Positions 44,911-56,180 of a stretch of 64,000 nucleotides of DNA are shown here, one piece after another. The position numbers and the translations under genes are program-made. The first letter of the stretch is position 1. Each line of letters opens with the position of its first letter. The stretch is from positions 23,389,505-23,453,504 of the forward strand of contig JARWIR010000003.1 in the NCBI GenBank assembly GCA_029959085.1. Direction: 5' to 3'. This DNA comes from Nemophila menziesii (taxonomy: Eukaryota > Streptophyta > Magnoliopsida > Boraginales > Hydrophyllaceae). The notes under the pieces are model-generated. The model had not been told where the DNA came from. It made no database searches and was given only the letters and a program-made list of their open reading frames with translations.

Positions 44911-47847
44911 GTAGTAGTTTAGGTGGGGAAGAAAGGGCGATTCTGGCGGAGAAGTTTACTGATGAAAAGATTTGTGTTGCGGTTTTTCAATCTAACCCGA
45001 ATAAGGCGGCTGGCCTAGATGGGATTTCGGTGTCGTTTTATCAGAAGTGTTGGGATATAGTAGGAGAGGATGTGTGCAGAATGGTGAGGGTCTCGATTCG
45101 TTTAGGGAAGGTGCCCTCAAACCTTAATGGGTCCTTGATTCATTTGATTCCTAAGGTTCCGGATCCGGAACAGGTTGGGCAGTTTTGTCCAATCAGTCTC
45201 ATTAATGTCCTGGTTAAGTTTATCATGAAGGCGATGGTTAATCGTATAATACCCCTGTTAGCGGAGAAAGTGGGACCGAATCAGAGTAGTTTTCTGCCCG
45301 GTCGCTCGACTATTGACAATATAGTGTTGGTCCAGGAGATTGATCATCAGATGCAAAGGTTAGATTCTGAGAAGGGCTATATGGCGATAAAAATTGATTT
45401 AGCGAAAGCTTATGATAAACTAAGTTGGCGGTTTATTGAGGACACTTTATCGTATTTCGGATTTCCGGCCTCGTGGGTGCGTCTTATTATGTCATCTATG
45501 AGTACCAATGCGATTAGAGTACTTTGGAATGGAGAGCAGCTTGACGAATTTACACCTCAGCGCGGCATACGTAAGGGAGATCCTCTCGCCCCTTATATAT
45601 TTGTTTTATGTATGGAAAGACTTTTGATTCTTATACAGGGGCTCTGCGAGGGTGGGGAGTGATTACCCATCCACATCCATCGTCAGGGTCCACCTATCTC
45701 ACACATGTTTTTTGCAGATGATTTACTGCTGTTTGCGGAGGCGGATATGTCTCAAGTTAAGCTGGTTAAAGAGGTCTTGAGGGTATTCTGCTAGGAGGCG
45801 GGTCAAACACTAAGCAAGGAGAAGTCTTTGATTTACTTCTCGACTAATGTACTAGTTGAGAGGGCGGAGGAGCTTGCGGCCGTGAGTGGATTTACGCTTA
45901 GTGATACTCTGGGGGTTTATTTGGGCACGCCTATTAGGTCGCAACGGCTTCCGAGAGGTTTCTTTAGGAATGTTACGGCGAAGATGCGGAAAAAGCTCCC
46001 GAATTGGATGAGTCGTAATTTGTCTTTGGTTGGACGTGTTACACTTGCCCAATCTATGCTAACGGAAATCCCTACGTATATTATGCAGACTATGAAACTT
46101 CCTGTGTATGTGTGTGACGAGATTGATAGGATTATCCGTGATTTCATATGGGGGTCGTCTAGTGAAGGACAGAAGAGACATTGGTTAGTGTGGGATATAC
46201 TGTGTCGACCCAAAACAAAATGGGGCTTGGGCCTTATAAAGGACAGGGATTATTATCGAGCGCTTTTAGCGAAGCTTAGTTGAAAGCTGTTGAGTAATGA
46301 TTCGACTTTGTGGGTTAGGGTGTTAAGGCACAAGTACTTTCAGAACAGGTTTATGGAGCGGGTTGTGAAATCTTCTGATTCGCGCATCTGTAAGAATGTT
46401 TTAGCAGGTAAAGAGGTGCTGGAAGGTAGTGTAAGTATCGTGGAGAATGGGGATGATAGAGTATTCAGATGGAACTTGACACCATCAGGGAAATTTTTGG
46501 TCAAAACGGGCTACACTAAGTTAACCGCGGTAGAAGGGAATGGGGACTTTAACTGGGATCTAATTTGGGCTTTAAAATGTCCACAAAAGGTTAAGATTCT
46601 TCTTTGGAGGGCGGTGTGGGATCGTCTTCCTACCGGAAAGAACCTTGAGCTTAGAGGTGTGATGGAGAACCCAAAGTGTAGAAGTTGCGGGGTGGAAGAC
46701 GAGACAGCAGGTTATTTGTTCTATAACTGCAATTTTTATACTAATTTGGCTTTTGAGTGTACACGAGGGAGTATAGGGTCTCGAAAGATGTTGCAGCAGG
46801 CCCATGGATGGTCGGAGCGGATCGGGGAAGCTGGTCGGACACGGGGAGAGGAGCTTCAGCAGCAGCTTCAACTCGGCAGCAGTATTTGACCACAGAATGG
46901 CGACTACAGCAGCTGCAGTCTCGTGGGGCAGACCAGCATTAGTCAACGCAGCAGCGCCTGGAGGGTGTTGAGTTGTCTTCCGTGTCGAGTCAGCAGCGTC
47001 CCAGTCATCAGCGCGATTCAGGGTCTGAGATACAACAGCCTGGGTCCAATTTTCAGGAGAGTAATGTGCAGATTTCTAGGGCCTTATATTTCCAGAAATG
47101 GAAGGGATTGCTTGCTAGTAAGAGCTAGTTAAGGGGGCTGAATTGCGACTTGTTTTGGCAGATTTAGTTTGGCATATCTAGGTAAATCGAAACGCCGTGA
47201 TTTTTTATCAACCAAGGGTTAGAACGAAGAACGAGTTGAAGTCGATTGTGTTTAGTTCGGTTAATGATTATATGAGGGCTTGGGGTCAAGAACGGGATGG
47301 CTGGTTAGTTGTGGCATCTAAGTGTGTTCTTGTCCAATGGGATAGGCCGGAGTCCGGGGTAAAGTTAAATGTTGATGGAGCCTTTGATTTTGATCGATTA
47401 GTAGGAGGAGTGGGTGGCCTTTTCCGGAGTAATAGAGGGGGTTATTTGGATGGGTTTGCGGGTAAGTGTGTTGCGCGCAATCCATTTGAAGCGGAAGTAC
47501 TTGCATTGCATTTTGGACTGGAGCAAGCTGTACAGCGTGGGTATAAGTCACTAGTGATTGAGATAGACTCGAGTGAATTGTACGCACTAGTGAAGGGCGG
47601 TACGAATTCAAGGATCTTTTCAAGTACTATTATACACCAGTGTCGCGATATTTTGTCAAGGAACACACAATTCGAGCTCTTTTGGAACTACCGTGAAGCG
47701 AATAGAAGCACGGATTGGATGGCTAAGTTCGGTTTAAGATGCGTGGAAGGCCCGTTACCCTATCGCGACCTACCAGATGGTCTGTGGCGTCTCTTAGCTA
47801 GAGATCGTTATGGTTGGACATTACCTAGATTAACGCTAGTTAGCTAA
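44911..47847 (+). pseudogene. LINE ORF2, reverse transcriptase to RNase H (3' part)
   Basis: It resumes in register at 44911 after the Athila-type insertion. RT motifs are SNPNKAAGLDGIS, LIPKVPDPEQVGQFCPISL, FLPGRSTIDNIVLVQE, GYMAIKIDLAKAYDKLSW and RGIRKGDPLAPYIFVLCMER, and the catalytic box is HMFFADDLLLFAEAD at about 45706-45745. The zinc-binding zf-RVT region covers 46500-46760 (WALKCPQKVKILLWRAVWDRLPT and CRSCGVEDETAGYLFYNC, the latter ending as C-x2-C...C). In-frame stops occur at 45660, 45793 and 46281. A frame-disturbed, Gln-rich stretch occupies 46800-47110. The last part, 47197-47847, is an RNase H-like domain (RVT_3) with VKLNVDGAF, EAEVLAL and IEIDSSEL. The 3' UTR is short and ends in poly(A). 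Confidence 0.9.
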
Positions 47848-48081
47848 GTTTTTTGGGAATTTATTCCCCGGCCGTATTGGCCTCCTCTGTAACAAAAAAA
47901 AATGTTTTCTACTAGCTATTACAGCTATTATAACTTTCTTTCACTTTTGGACTTCTGGTAATATCAAACATTAATATTTCTATGCATTATACTTATACAA
48001 AACTATCACACAAGTTACAACTTTAAGATACATTATAAACACATCTTGCTTATATACACAAATTTTATTGATACAAGATGA
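47848..48081. other. LINE 3' end and WNK 3' flank
   Basis: The LINE 3' UTR and poly(A) end at about 47903. The next 178 bases should contain the 3' UTR of the minus-strand WNK gene. AATAAA on the minus strand lies at 48064-48069, only 12 bases past the stop codon, so another polyadenylation signal may be used. Confidence 0.5.
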
Positions 48082-50206
48082 TTAAACTCTTCTTGTTGTA
48101 TGTCTTGCTGTCTTTTTCTTACCCGAAACCTCAAAAGGCGATTGAAAACCAATATCTTCAACAGCACCTGCTGTCTTAAACAACCGTCTTTTATTAACCT
48201 CTTCAACTAATGCCCGATGAAGCAATTGGCTACGCATATCTACAAGTGACGTGTTCCTCGTTAATTTACGCATATCCATTGCCCTCTTTTCTTTAGATGA
48301 CGAAGCTCTTTCTAATCGTAGCATATCCCTGCATTGCTTCTCAGCTATTCTAGCAAGCGACTCCCCTGTAGTCGAATATTTTTCAGGGCAGAACCTTGAA
48401 GAGTTTTGAGAATTCCTATTCAAATATCTTCTAGGGAGGGTCTCGGGAGCTTCGTCCACGGACAAGTAACTCATGTTGGAGTACTTTTCTGAAGTGGACG
48501 AGCTCTGGGAGCTAGAGTCACCAAAGTAGTCACTGTGGGACCCGATCGGAGCTGAGAGTGCCCGAGCATTATCATCATCGTCATCTTCTTCATCGTCTTC
48601 TTCTTGACAATTATGTACATGGCTGTGAGTTGACCAATCTGACCGAGTTGACCGAGAATCATCCCACTTTTTCCAGTGTGGTATTAAACCGGCTATTTCC
48701 CCGTCAATCATATTTGCGATTTCCGATGGATTCCAATCAGAGATTTCTAAGTCCTTCACCATCTCATTAGCGACATCGATTGGTGTATCGTTTATAATAT
48801 CAAACGGAAAATATACGTGTCGCGATGTACCTTCGGTATCAGTGATCTGCACTTTAAGAAAAATGGTATTATCTTCCGAATTCAGTTTTCCCGTAATTGT
48901 CATATTGGTCCTTGGTATATCGCATAATCGCAAATCATCAACTCCAAAGTTATCATCGTGAGCTATCGACCTGTGGATAACATCTTCAAGTACAAGAAAC
49001 GGATCGTTCATCAATTCTTTAGCCGATAATCTCTTTGAAACGTTCTCCAAGCATTTAGCTATAAATCGTTGCGCTTCAAAGTCTTGAACTTTATAAAAAG
49101 CCCTCGGTTTCTTACCAGAAGTTACTTTCTTGTAAATTTGTGCAGGATTTGCACATTCACTATAAGGATATTCGAGAGTTAACATCTCCAATATACACAT
49201 TCCAAACGAATATACATCGACAAGCTCATTATAGTTTTCATCGTATAACTCCGGTGCCATGAACTCCGGTGTGCCAATAACACTATGAGCTCGTTGGGAC
49301 CCACGAAGAATCGCTGCTAATCCAAGGTCACCAATCTTCACTTGACCCATATGACCATTAACAAATATGTTATCACACTTAAGGTCCCTATGAATCACCG
49401 GAGGATCATGACCATGCAAATACACAATCCCTTCAAGTATTTGCCGTGCCCAAATCTTGATTGCGTGTATATTCACTCGCTTATATTTTTTCCTGTATCT
49501 GTATTACACAATACAAAAATCAATTCCACGAATTCATATAGTTTAAGACAAGATGGAGAATTATTTGAATTAGTTACGGAAAGAGGGTATTACTCTCTGA
49601 GTGTACCAGAAGTGAACAACTCGGTGATAAAATTTAAGGTTTTATGTTGAACGTTGATCCAGGATGAATAGAAACGAATAATAGAATCGTGCTTTAAGAT
49701 GCTAAGAAGGTGAACTTCAGAGTATGTTCTCTGTAAATCCTCAGGTGAATGAAGTAAATCATTGAGTTTGACTTGACTCCATGCCACTTCCATTCCAAGG
49801 TCTTCATCCATTGCTCGGTACACAGTCTTCATCGCTCCTTTTCCAAGAACATCTTCAAACTGTCAATGATGGCTAACAATGAGTTACAGATATCAAGGGC
49901 ATATATGTAATTAGAATTTGCAATTCATTATCCCCTATTTTTTTTATCAAAAGATAACTCTAAAGAGATTCTTTAAGAATATCATTTCATTGCAAAATGA
50001 ATTCAACAATTAAGAGTATTTTAATTGATAAGAATTTCTAGACTGCTATGAGAAACCCAAAACTACTCGTACTAATATGATAAACACGATAAATAAAAGG
50101 CAAAAAATGGAATATTTGAGATAAAACTTACACGACCATAACGACCAGTTGGGTCGATTTCAGCATAACCATGATCAGCATGCTCTTCGAGGTACCTCGT
50201 ATACAT
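48082..50206 (-). CDS. WNK-type (with-no-lysine) serine/threonine protein kinase
   Basis: A three-exon gene. Exon 1 is 50132-50206 (ATG at 50206, donor GTAAG), exon 2 is 49594-49859 (acceptor CAG, donor GTAATA), and exon 3 is 48082-49498 (acceptor ACAG). The spliced length is 1758 bases, an intact frame of 585 residues plus stop. WNK kinases phosphorylate Ser/Thr; in plants they are linked to ion homeostasis, flowering time and stress. The N-terminus DPTGRYGR precedes the glycine loop GKGAMK, whose Lys36 is the expected WNK catalytic lysine. The usual subdomain II lysine position reads VAWS (Ser53). HRD is at 150-152, Asn157, DLG at 171-173 and APE at 194-196. An OSR1_C/PF2-like regulatory domain lies at about 325-389, followed by an acidic run and a Ser-rich tail. 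It resembles the Arabidopsis WNK4/WNK5 group, but I cannot fix the ortholog. The only apparently intact host gene here. Confidence 0.93.
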
Positions 50207-50282
50207 GTTTGAACTCTCTCTGGGTATTCAACAACGTAAGCAAAACAAACAAAAATCTTGAAAGGCGAAGCAGATATTATTT

Positions 50283-50291
50283 TATTTTATA
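50283..50291 (-). promoter_or_regulatory. Candidate TATA box of the WNK gene
   Basis: TTATAAAATAAA on the minus strand lies about 80 bases before the ATG at 50206, which would leave a 5' UTR of about 50 bases. A 5' UTR intron with a more distant promoter cannot be excluded. Confidence 0.35.
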
Positions 50292-50613
50292 ACAAGTACC
50301 GAGTACGTAAATGTTTGTTGTAGAATAAATACCATTGAAAAGGGTGAAAAGTCAAGCGTGGACATTTTCTCATGAGCCATAAACAGAGGAGAGCGTGGAA
50401 GGGTCGTTTTTCTTTATCTTAGCGAGCATTTGATTGAAAGGTACTATCACCGAGTGGGATTTGACAACACAAGGAGGATGATAAAGATATATGTTAATGT
50501 TCTTTTTTTTTTTTGTCAAATGAAATATGTTAATGTTCGTGGTATAAACAGAAATATTACTACTACTACTCAGATAAAACAAGTCTGGTTTTAATTTTAA
50601 TTTTCCTATAAGA
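50292..50613. other. WNK upstream flank
   Basis: Presumed promoter region of the WNK gene. It contains AT-rich runs and a TTTTTTTTTTTTG tract near 50506-50516. No other gene. Confidence 0.4.
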
Positions 50614-50776
50614 CTTCCATCCAATATTGGATGGTCCAATATTCATATCATAGCCATGGATTATTTTAACAAAACACATGTCACTAGATTAATATTTTAG
50701 TTACTTTTATAAGTTTAAAAAATGGGGTATGTGTATTAATATTATTGGTGTAGGATCATCCAATATTGGATGGAAG
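50614..50776. mobile_element. Short MITE-like element with 20-bp inverted ends (163 bp)
   Basis: CTTCCATCCAATATTGGATG at 50614-50633 matches, in inverted orientation, 50757-50776. Each end also contains a palindrome (CATCCAATATTGGATG), so each can fold on itself. No clear target duplication is seen and the superfamily is unknown. It lies about 400 bp upstream of the WNK start codon, so it may be in its promoter region. Confidence 0.65.
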
Positions 50777-51805
50777 AATTTTCCTTATTAATATTATGTC
50801 GTGGTAAATATCAAAAGATAAAACCATTTTTAATACTATTTGGAAATTAATACCCAAGCCCATGGTATATGATTAAAAAAAGAAAAAGATAAGTGTCGCC
50901 ATATGACAAAATAGAGTAATTAATGAAGACTAAGATAAGATTTTTAGGGTGAGGGTTTCTATCTTTTATAAGATAAGATTTAATTAAAAATGTATGAAAG
51001 AGAAAGAAATAGCTTTTCTAGTTGATTTGGAAATAAATATAAGAAAAGAAATAGGTGTTTGATTTTTATTTTTATTTTTATTTTAGTTTAAAAAATTATT
51101 CATCATGCCTTCCTTATTAATTATACCTATATCGCCCACCTACATTTGTTCCCACTCGACTCTTAAATCATCGGTTAATGTTAGTTACATCACATTGACT
51201 CAAAATTGGATAAACTTTCGTCACAAGTCTTTTTTAAATTTTTCATTTGAAAGAAAAATTTAGAAAGATAGACATTTAGGAATATCTTCTTACGCTAATT
51301 GTTTAATGCCGGTTTTTTCATAATTTAATCAAATCCTAAAAAATTCTCCTTAAACTTGCCTTTTCTTCAAAAATTCGTTAAATTTCATGTTACCTATTAA
51401 TTCTACCAAGATTTTCTTCTTTGCATGTTGGATCAAGGATAAATCTACTTTATTGACCTCAATCAATGTATCAGAGAAAATATACTGGGAAAGTTTGGCT
51501 CTTGAAGAAATCAACAGTGTGTGTTATCATCTGATACGATAAACAAGCTTGCAATTTTGGTGCATCTTCTTTTGTATTAATTTTTAGTGAATATGTTACC
51601 TTTTCATCACTCATGCATGTGTTTTTGGGGTAAATCCACTTTAAAATTGAAAACAAACCCAATTTCTTTGGTTTTTAAAGTTACTTTAGATCAAAATCTA
51701 TAAGACAACACAACAAGGGGCATAACCCGTGTTGATAAGTCAAAATATAACGTTGATACTCGGCTTTACTAAAAAAAAACCTGATAGAGAATGAAAGTAA
51801 TACTA
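50777..51805. other. No recognisable gene
   Basis: AT-rich noncoding DNA between the WNK upstream region and the Tat-type relic. Nothing assigned. Confidence 0.45.
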
Positions 51806-51809
51806 CCAT

Positions 51810-51945
51810 CAGCCTCGGGACCATGCTCGTCCTGAGGATACGAACATAACCAAAATGCAATGGCATATATGCATATATATAGTTTCATATTGGTTATGTT
51901 TATATCATCGGGCCGAACATGGTCCCAAGGCTGAGTATAGTGTGA
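51810..51945. repeat. Imperfect inverted repeat upstream of the Tat-type relic
   Basis: CAGCCTCGGGACCATGCTCG..GAACATAACCAAAATG (51811-51860) is complementary, with several mismatches, to CATATTGGTTATGTTTATAT..GGTCCCAAGGCTG (about 51886-51934). A transcript could form a hairpin of about 45 bp. It may belong to the noncoding part of the neighbouring gypsy relic. Confidence 0.6.
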
Positions 51946-51959
51946 TTTTACGTTTTATC

Positions 51960-54900
51960 ATCTACCGTCATCTATGGGTATCGAAGTTGGATCCTATTGA
52001 GATACCACAATAGAAGTACTAAGGGAAAAAGAGTTAATGCAAAATCTATGCCGGCGGAAAAGGTCATATATATTCTGATAGGTAATATGGATAACACAGT
52101 AAAAATTGGGGAGTCACTGGAGGGGTCATAGAGAGAGATGCCCTTTGCGATAAATTAGAAGAATACAAGGACCTGATCCCGAGGACCACCGAGGATATGG
52201 TCAGGATAGATTGTAGCATCTCAGAGCACTTCTTAAATATACATCCCACATCTAAGCGAATACCACAAAAGAAAAGAAATAATTATGATGAGAAAAACAT
52301 AGCTACTTGAGAGGAAGTTTGTTATCTTCGAGAGGCATGACACATAAAAAAAGTCAAATATTTTTAATTGATTGCTAATACAGTCATGTTACAGAAACCC
52401 GACGGTTCCTTAAGAATGTGCATTGATTATACAAATCTAAATTAGGCTTGTTCAAAAGATAGTTTTTCTTGACTGAATATCAATAAGTTGGTAGATGCCA
52501 CAACCAGGTATCAATATCAGTCATTTATAGGCGCGTTCAAAAGATATAATCAAATTTTGAAGGATAAAAAATACGAGAAGAGGACGCCATTCATCACGGA
52601 CCAATGGTTAGATTGTTATAGGGTCATGCCATATAGATTAAAGAATATTGACTCAACTTACCAGTGTATGGTAAACAAGGTGTTTGTACACCAAATAGGG
52701 TGAAATATGGAAATATATGTAGATGACATGTTGGTTAATATCAGTCACCAAAGATTTTTTTTCTTGACTGAATATCAATAAGTTGGTAGATGCCACAACC
52801 ATATATCAATATCAGTCATTTATAGACGCGTTCAAAAGATATAATCAAACTTTGAAGGATAAAAAATACGAGAAGAGGACGCCATTCATCACAGATCAGT
52901 GGTTAGATAATTATAAGGTCATGCCATATAGATTAAAGAATATTGGCTCAACTTACCAGTGTATGGTAAACAAGGTGTTTGTACACCAAATAGGGTGAAA
53001 TATGTAAATATGTGTAGATGACATGTTGGTTAAGAGCGCATATTTCAAAAAATACACATACAATCTTACCGAGGCTTTTGAGGTAATGCGAAAAGTCAGA
53101 ATCTTACTCGATCCGAAAAAGTGTACTTTTGAAGTAACTTCAAAAAATTCCTCAAATTTATGGTTTGTCATCGAGGTATTGAAGCTAGACTGGCCAAGAT
53201 ACAAGTCATCCTTGACAAGAAACCGCCTGGAACTATAAAACAAGTATAGTCACTAACATGTAAAGTAAGAGTGCTAAGCTGTTTTATGTCAAAATCGGTC
53301 GAGAAGTACAGTCTATGGTTTAGGACGTTGCAAAAAGCCAAAGATTTCAAATGGACGAATAAGTGTTAAGGGGCCTTCGAGAAGCTAAAAGAGTATCTAA
53401 GCACTCCACTAATGTTAACCAAGCCTAAGGCTGGTTAGACTTTACATATGTACCTTTAGGATAATCAAGAGGCCATAGCCTTAGTGTTAATATGGGAAGT
53501 AGAAGTAAAACAAAGATCGATATATTATGTCAACAAGCAAATCCAAGGAGCTAAGGTGTGTTATACTTCGAGCAAGAATATTTCCCTAACACTCATACAC
53601 TCGGCCAAAAAAAATTAAAGCCTCATTTTGAAGCACGTAGGACAAAAATGTTAAAAATTTTCCCTTAAGGCAAATTTTATCAAAGCCTAGATATTCAGGG
53701 TGCTTAGTGAAATGGACCATTGAATAAAAAGATTATGATATATATGAAGGTCGCGATGCAATAAAAGTGCAGGCATTGGCATATTTTATGGTTGAATTCA
53801 CTATATCAAACAAGCCAGAACAAATGGAAGTAGACAACGGGATAAGTTGGGTAATCGAAGTGGATAGGGCATCAAGAAAAGAAGGAAGTGGTACAGGAGT
53901 GTTACTCATCGATCCCGATGGGAAAGCGTACAACTTTTCCATAAAGCTAATGTTCAAGGAAAGCAATAATGAAGTTGAGTGTGAGGCGCTTTTAGAAAGC
54001 GTAATAGCAACAATCATATTAAAAGCACAAAATGTACAAATATAAACAAAATCTCAATATGTTTCAGAGCATATGAGTCCAGCATATATGGATCAAAAGC
54101 TAAATATGTCAGCATACCAGACAAAGATTAATAATGTGAGGTTATGTTTGAATCCTTCCAAATAATTGATGTCCCGAGAGTAAAGAAACGCGAGCCAATG
54201 CTTTAGCACACATGATAGTCGAAAATGAGGTCGGAAAAGGGGTAACGTTGTAATGCGTTGATCAAACTAGTGTTTCTACAATCAAGGAAGAAGACGTACA
54301 CCTTATAGATGCTGAAGAAACCTGGATGGATGAAATTTGTGGCATATATCATGGATGGAATAGTACTGAGGATAGTAAGCAAGCTCGAGCTCTTATGTTC
54401 CGACCAAGAAGATTCACCATTCAAGGTACACATTTATATAAAAGATCATATAAATGGCTTCCTTTGAATTGTGTAGGCATCACGGAAGGACAGCATATGC
54501 TGAAAGAGATGCATGAAATAATCTGCGGAAATCATATAGGGTACATATCCCTGACGAGAAAAATGATATGGCGAATTTATTTTTATCCAACAGTGATGAC
54601 AAATGCATATGAATTGGTAAAGTCATTCTCGACCTCACAAGAGTATAAAAATACTAAGACAACCGACAACAGATATGACGCCCATCTCAAGTACTTGTCA
54701 TTTTTGCATATGGTAATTGGATATCATCTAACTTTTGTTGGAAAGCACAAAGTAGTAATAATTATATATGTTGCAGTAAATTACTTCACTCGTTGGGTAG
54801 AGGTTAGAGCGGTATCCACAATAATTGTGAAAAGTGCTTGAAAATTTATATGGCAAAACATAATATGTCGATATTGGATGTCGTACATAATAATTACATA

Positions 54901-55420
54901 TAACAAAACTCATTATGTATTCACCTATTTCAAAACACAATGTGAAGATGCAGGGGTGAATCTTTCTTATTCCTAGGTTGTATACCCTTAGTGTAGCGGG
55001 TAGTGGAGGTTAGCAACATGACCATCATCTGAGGGTAAGCTTCAATTGGTCAGCATAAGAAGAAATGGTTTGAAGTATCGCCTGAGGTATTATAGGATAC
55101 CATAAAACAGTATACTCAGGTACCATTGAAAGTCCCTATGGATTAGTGTATAGGTGTGAGGTTGTACTACCAATCAACATAACCTCTCTCAACTCAAAAA
55201 TTGTGAACGTTAATCTGAATACCAACAGTGATACTCTACAGGGAGAATTGTACCTTAAAGAGAAGACGTGGGAAAGAGCCAACCTCCAAAAGTATTTCAC
55301 AAATCTAGCCGTAGCCCCAACTTTTCACAAAAATGTTCATCTGGAAAACATAAAAGTTGGGGACCTGGTATTACGAAAGAGAGAATTTTCACAAATGTGA
55401 AACAAGATCAATGTAGTCTC
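51960..55420 (+). pseudogene. Ty3/gypsy Tat-type pol relic
   Basis: Decayed pol of a Tat-type element on the plus strand. The segment before RT at 52130-52300 shows LEEYKDLIPRTTEDM. RT starts near 52383 (TVMLQKPDGSLRMCIDYTNLN), continues as KLVDATTRYQYQSF and VMPYRLKN, and reaches the YVDDM box at 52716-52730. Part of RT is duplicated in tandem (separate entry). The first RNase H is traceable to about 53700. A second RNase H-like domain at 53767-54045 (EGSGTGVLLIDPDG, NNEVECEALLE) is a mark of Tat elements. The integrase lies at 54326-54841 (LKEMHEIICGNHIGYISL, VNYFTRWVEVRA). The tail has VGDLVLRKREFS near 55360. Frames are broken throughout. LTRs are not identified. Confidence 0.85.
52460..53035 (+). 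repeat. Tandem duplication of an RT segment (period 295)
   Basis: The ~280-bp segment from TTTCTTGACTGAATATCAAT to GATGACATGTTGGTTAA occurs at about 52460-52740 and again at about 52755-53035. The copies differ at about 13 of 250 compared positions. Both carry the same in-frame TGA (52701-52703 and 52996-52998) before the catalytic box. The box reads YVDDM in copy 1 and CVDDM in copy 2. The shared stop shows that the gene was already dead when the segment was duplicated. Confidence 0.93.
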
Positions 55421-55580
55421 GGCAATCAAATAAAATTTTGTAAGACAGACGTAGTCTTGGCAATCAAATGAAACTTCCTAAGACCGATGTAGTCTTGGTA
55501 ATTAGAAGAAGTTCAATAAGACCGACGTAGTCTTGGTGATCAAATGAAACTTCAAAGGACCAACGTAGCATCAACAAGAG
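55403..55580 (+). repeat. Tandem array, ~38-bp AAGACCGACGTAGTCTTGG units
   Basis: Four to five units built on AAGACCGACGTAGTCTTGG plus CAATCAAATGAAACTTCCT, directly after the end of pol. Such arrays in the 3' untranslated region are common in Tat-type elements, so this probably belongs to the relic. Confidence 0.8.
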
Positions 55581-55689
55581 GATGAAAGGGCTAAACAATG
55601 TCGTCGGTGAACGCAAACCCGACGACATAGTTAGACAGTGTTTATTTTCTTTTGCAGGAAACAATAAAAGAAAATACCGCCAAAACCTA

Positions 55690-55900
55690 GGCACTTAAAA
55701 TCAAAGACCAGCAAAGCTTTTACGCTTAAAATCAAAGACCGAAGAAGTCTCGGCACTAGAAAGAAAAGACCAACAAAACCTCGACACTTGAAAGCGAAGA
55801 CCGACAAAGCCTCGACACTTGAAAGAAAAGAACGACAAAGTATTGACACCTGAAGGTGAAGATCAATGAAGTTTCAACATCGTAAATAAACTACGGATAA
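55690..55900 (+). repeat. Tandem array, ~31-bp AAGACCGACAAAGCCTCGAC units
   Basis: Six to seven imperfect units built on AAGACCGACAAAGCCTCGAC plus ACTTGAAAG. The AAGACCGAC start is shared with the array at 55403-55580, so the two arrays may derive from one ancestral unit. Confidence 0.8.
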
Positions 55901-55939
55901 AGCCTCGGTAGGTAGGGGAGAACACGCGGAAGTTTTACA

Positions 55940-56180
55940 CGATCTTGAGGTTAGGGTAAACCAAGGGTAATATATTTCGATTTAAGGAATGGCTAGGGTA
56001 ACCCAAGGGTAGGGTAAAAAAAAGTTTACCATCGGTTTACCCCCGTAAGTCAACATTAGTCAAACTTTTTTTAACGCATGAAAAAATTAAATCAATGACA
56101 AAATTTGAAAAAATTGATATCATTATACTTCTGAAGATCAAATTTAAAATTTCGACATTACAAACCAAGAAGTCGTGAAG
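55940..56180 (+). repeat. Dispersed repeat, copy B (related to 3010-3370)
   Basis: It contains GATTTAAGGAATGGCTAGGG, TAACCCAAGGGTAGGGTAAA, TTTACCCCCGTAAGTC, AGTCAAACTTTTTTTAACGC and CGACATTACAAACCAAG in the same order as copy A. A related GGTAACCCC word lies near 56290. Confidence 0.6.

Larger units (their letters stand above)
29985..47903 (+). mobile_element. L1-type LINE, split by an Athila-type insertion
   Basis: A plant L1-type non-LTR retrotransposon of about 6.6 kb once the 11.3-kb insertion at 33611-44910 and one copy of the 5-bp duplication are set aside. ORF1 (30066-32275) is followed by ORF2 with endonuclease, reverse transcriptase, zinc-binding region and a C-terminal RNase H. A short 3' UTR ends in a poly(A) tract at about 47893-47903. 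The left end is approximate and no target-site duplication was found. Several nonsense codons and frameshifts make it inactive. It is transcribed in principle toward the WNK gene, whose 3' end is about 180 bp beyond the poly(A). Confidence 0.88.
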
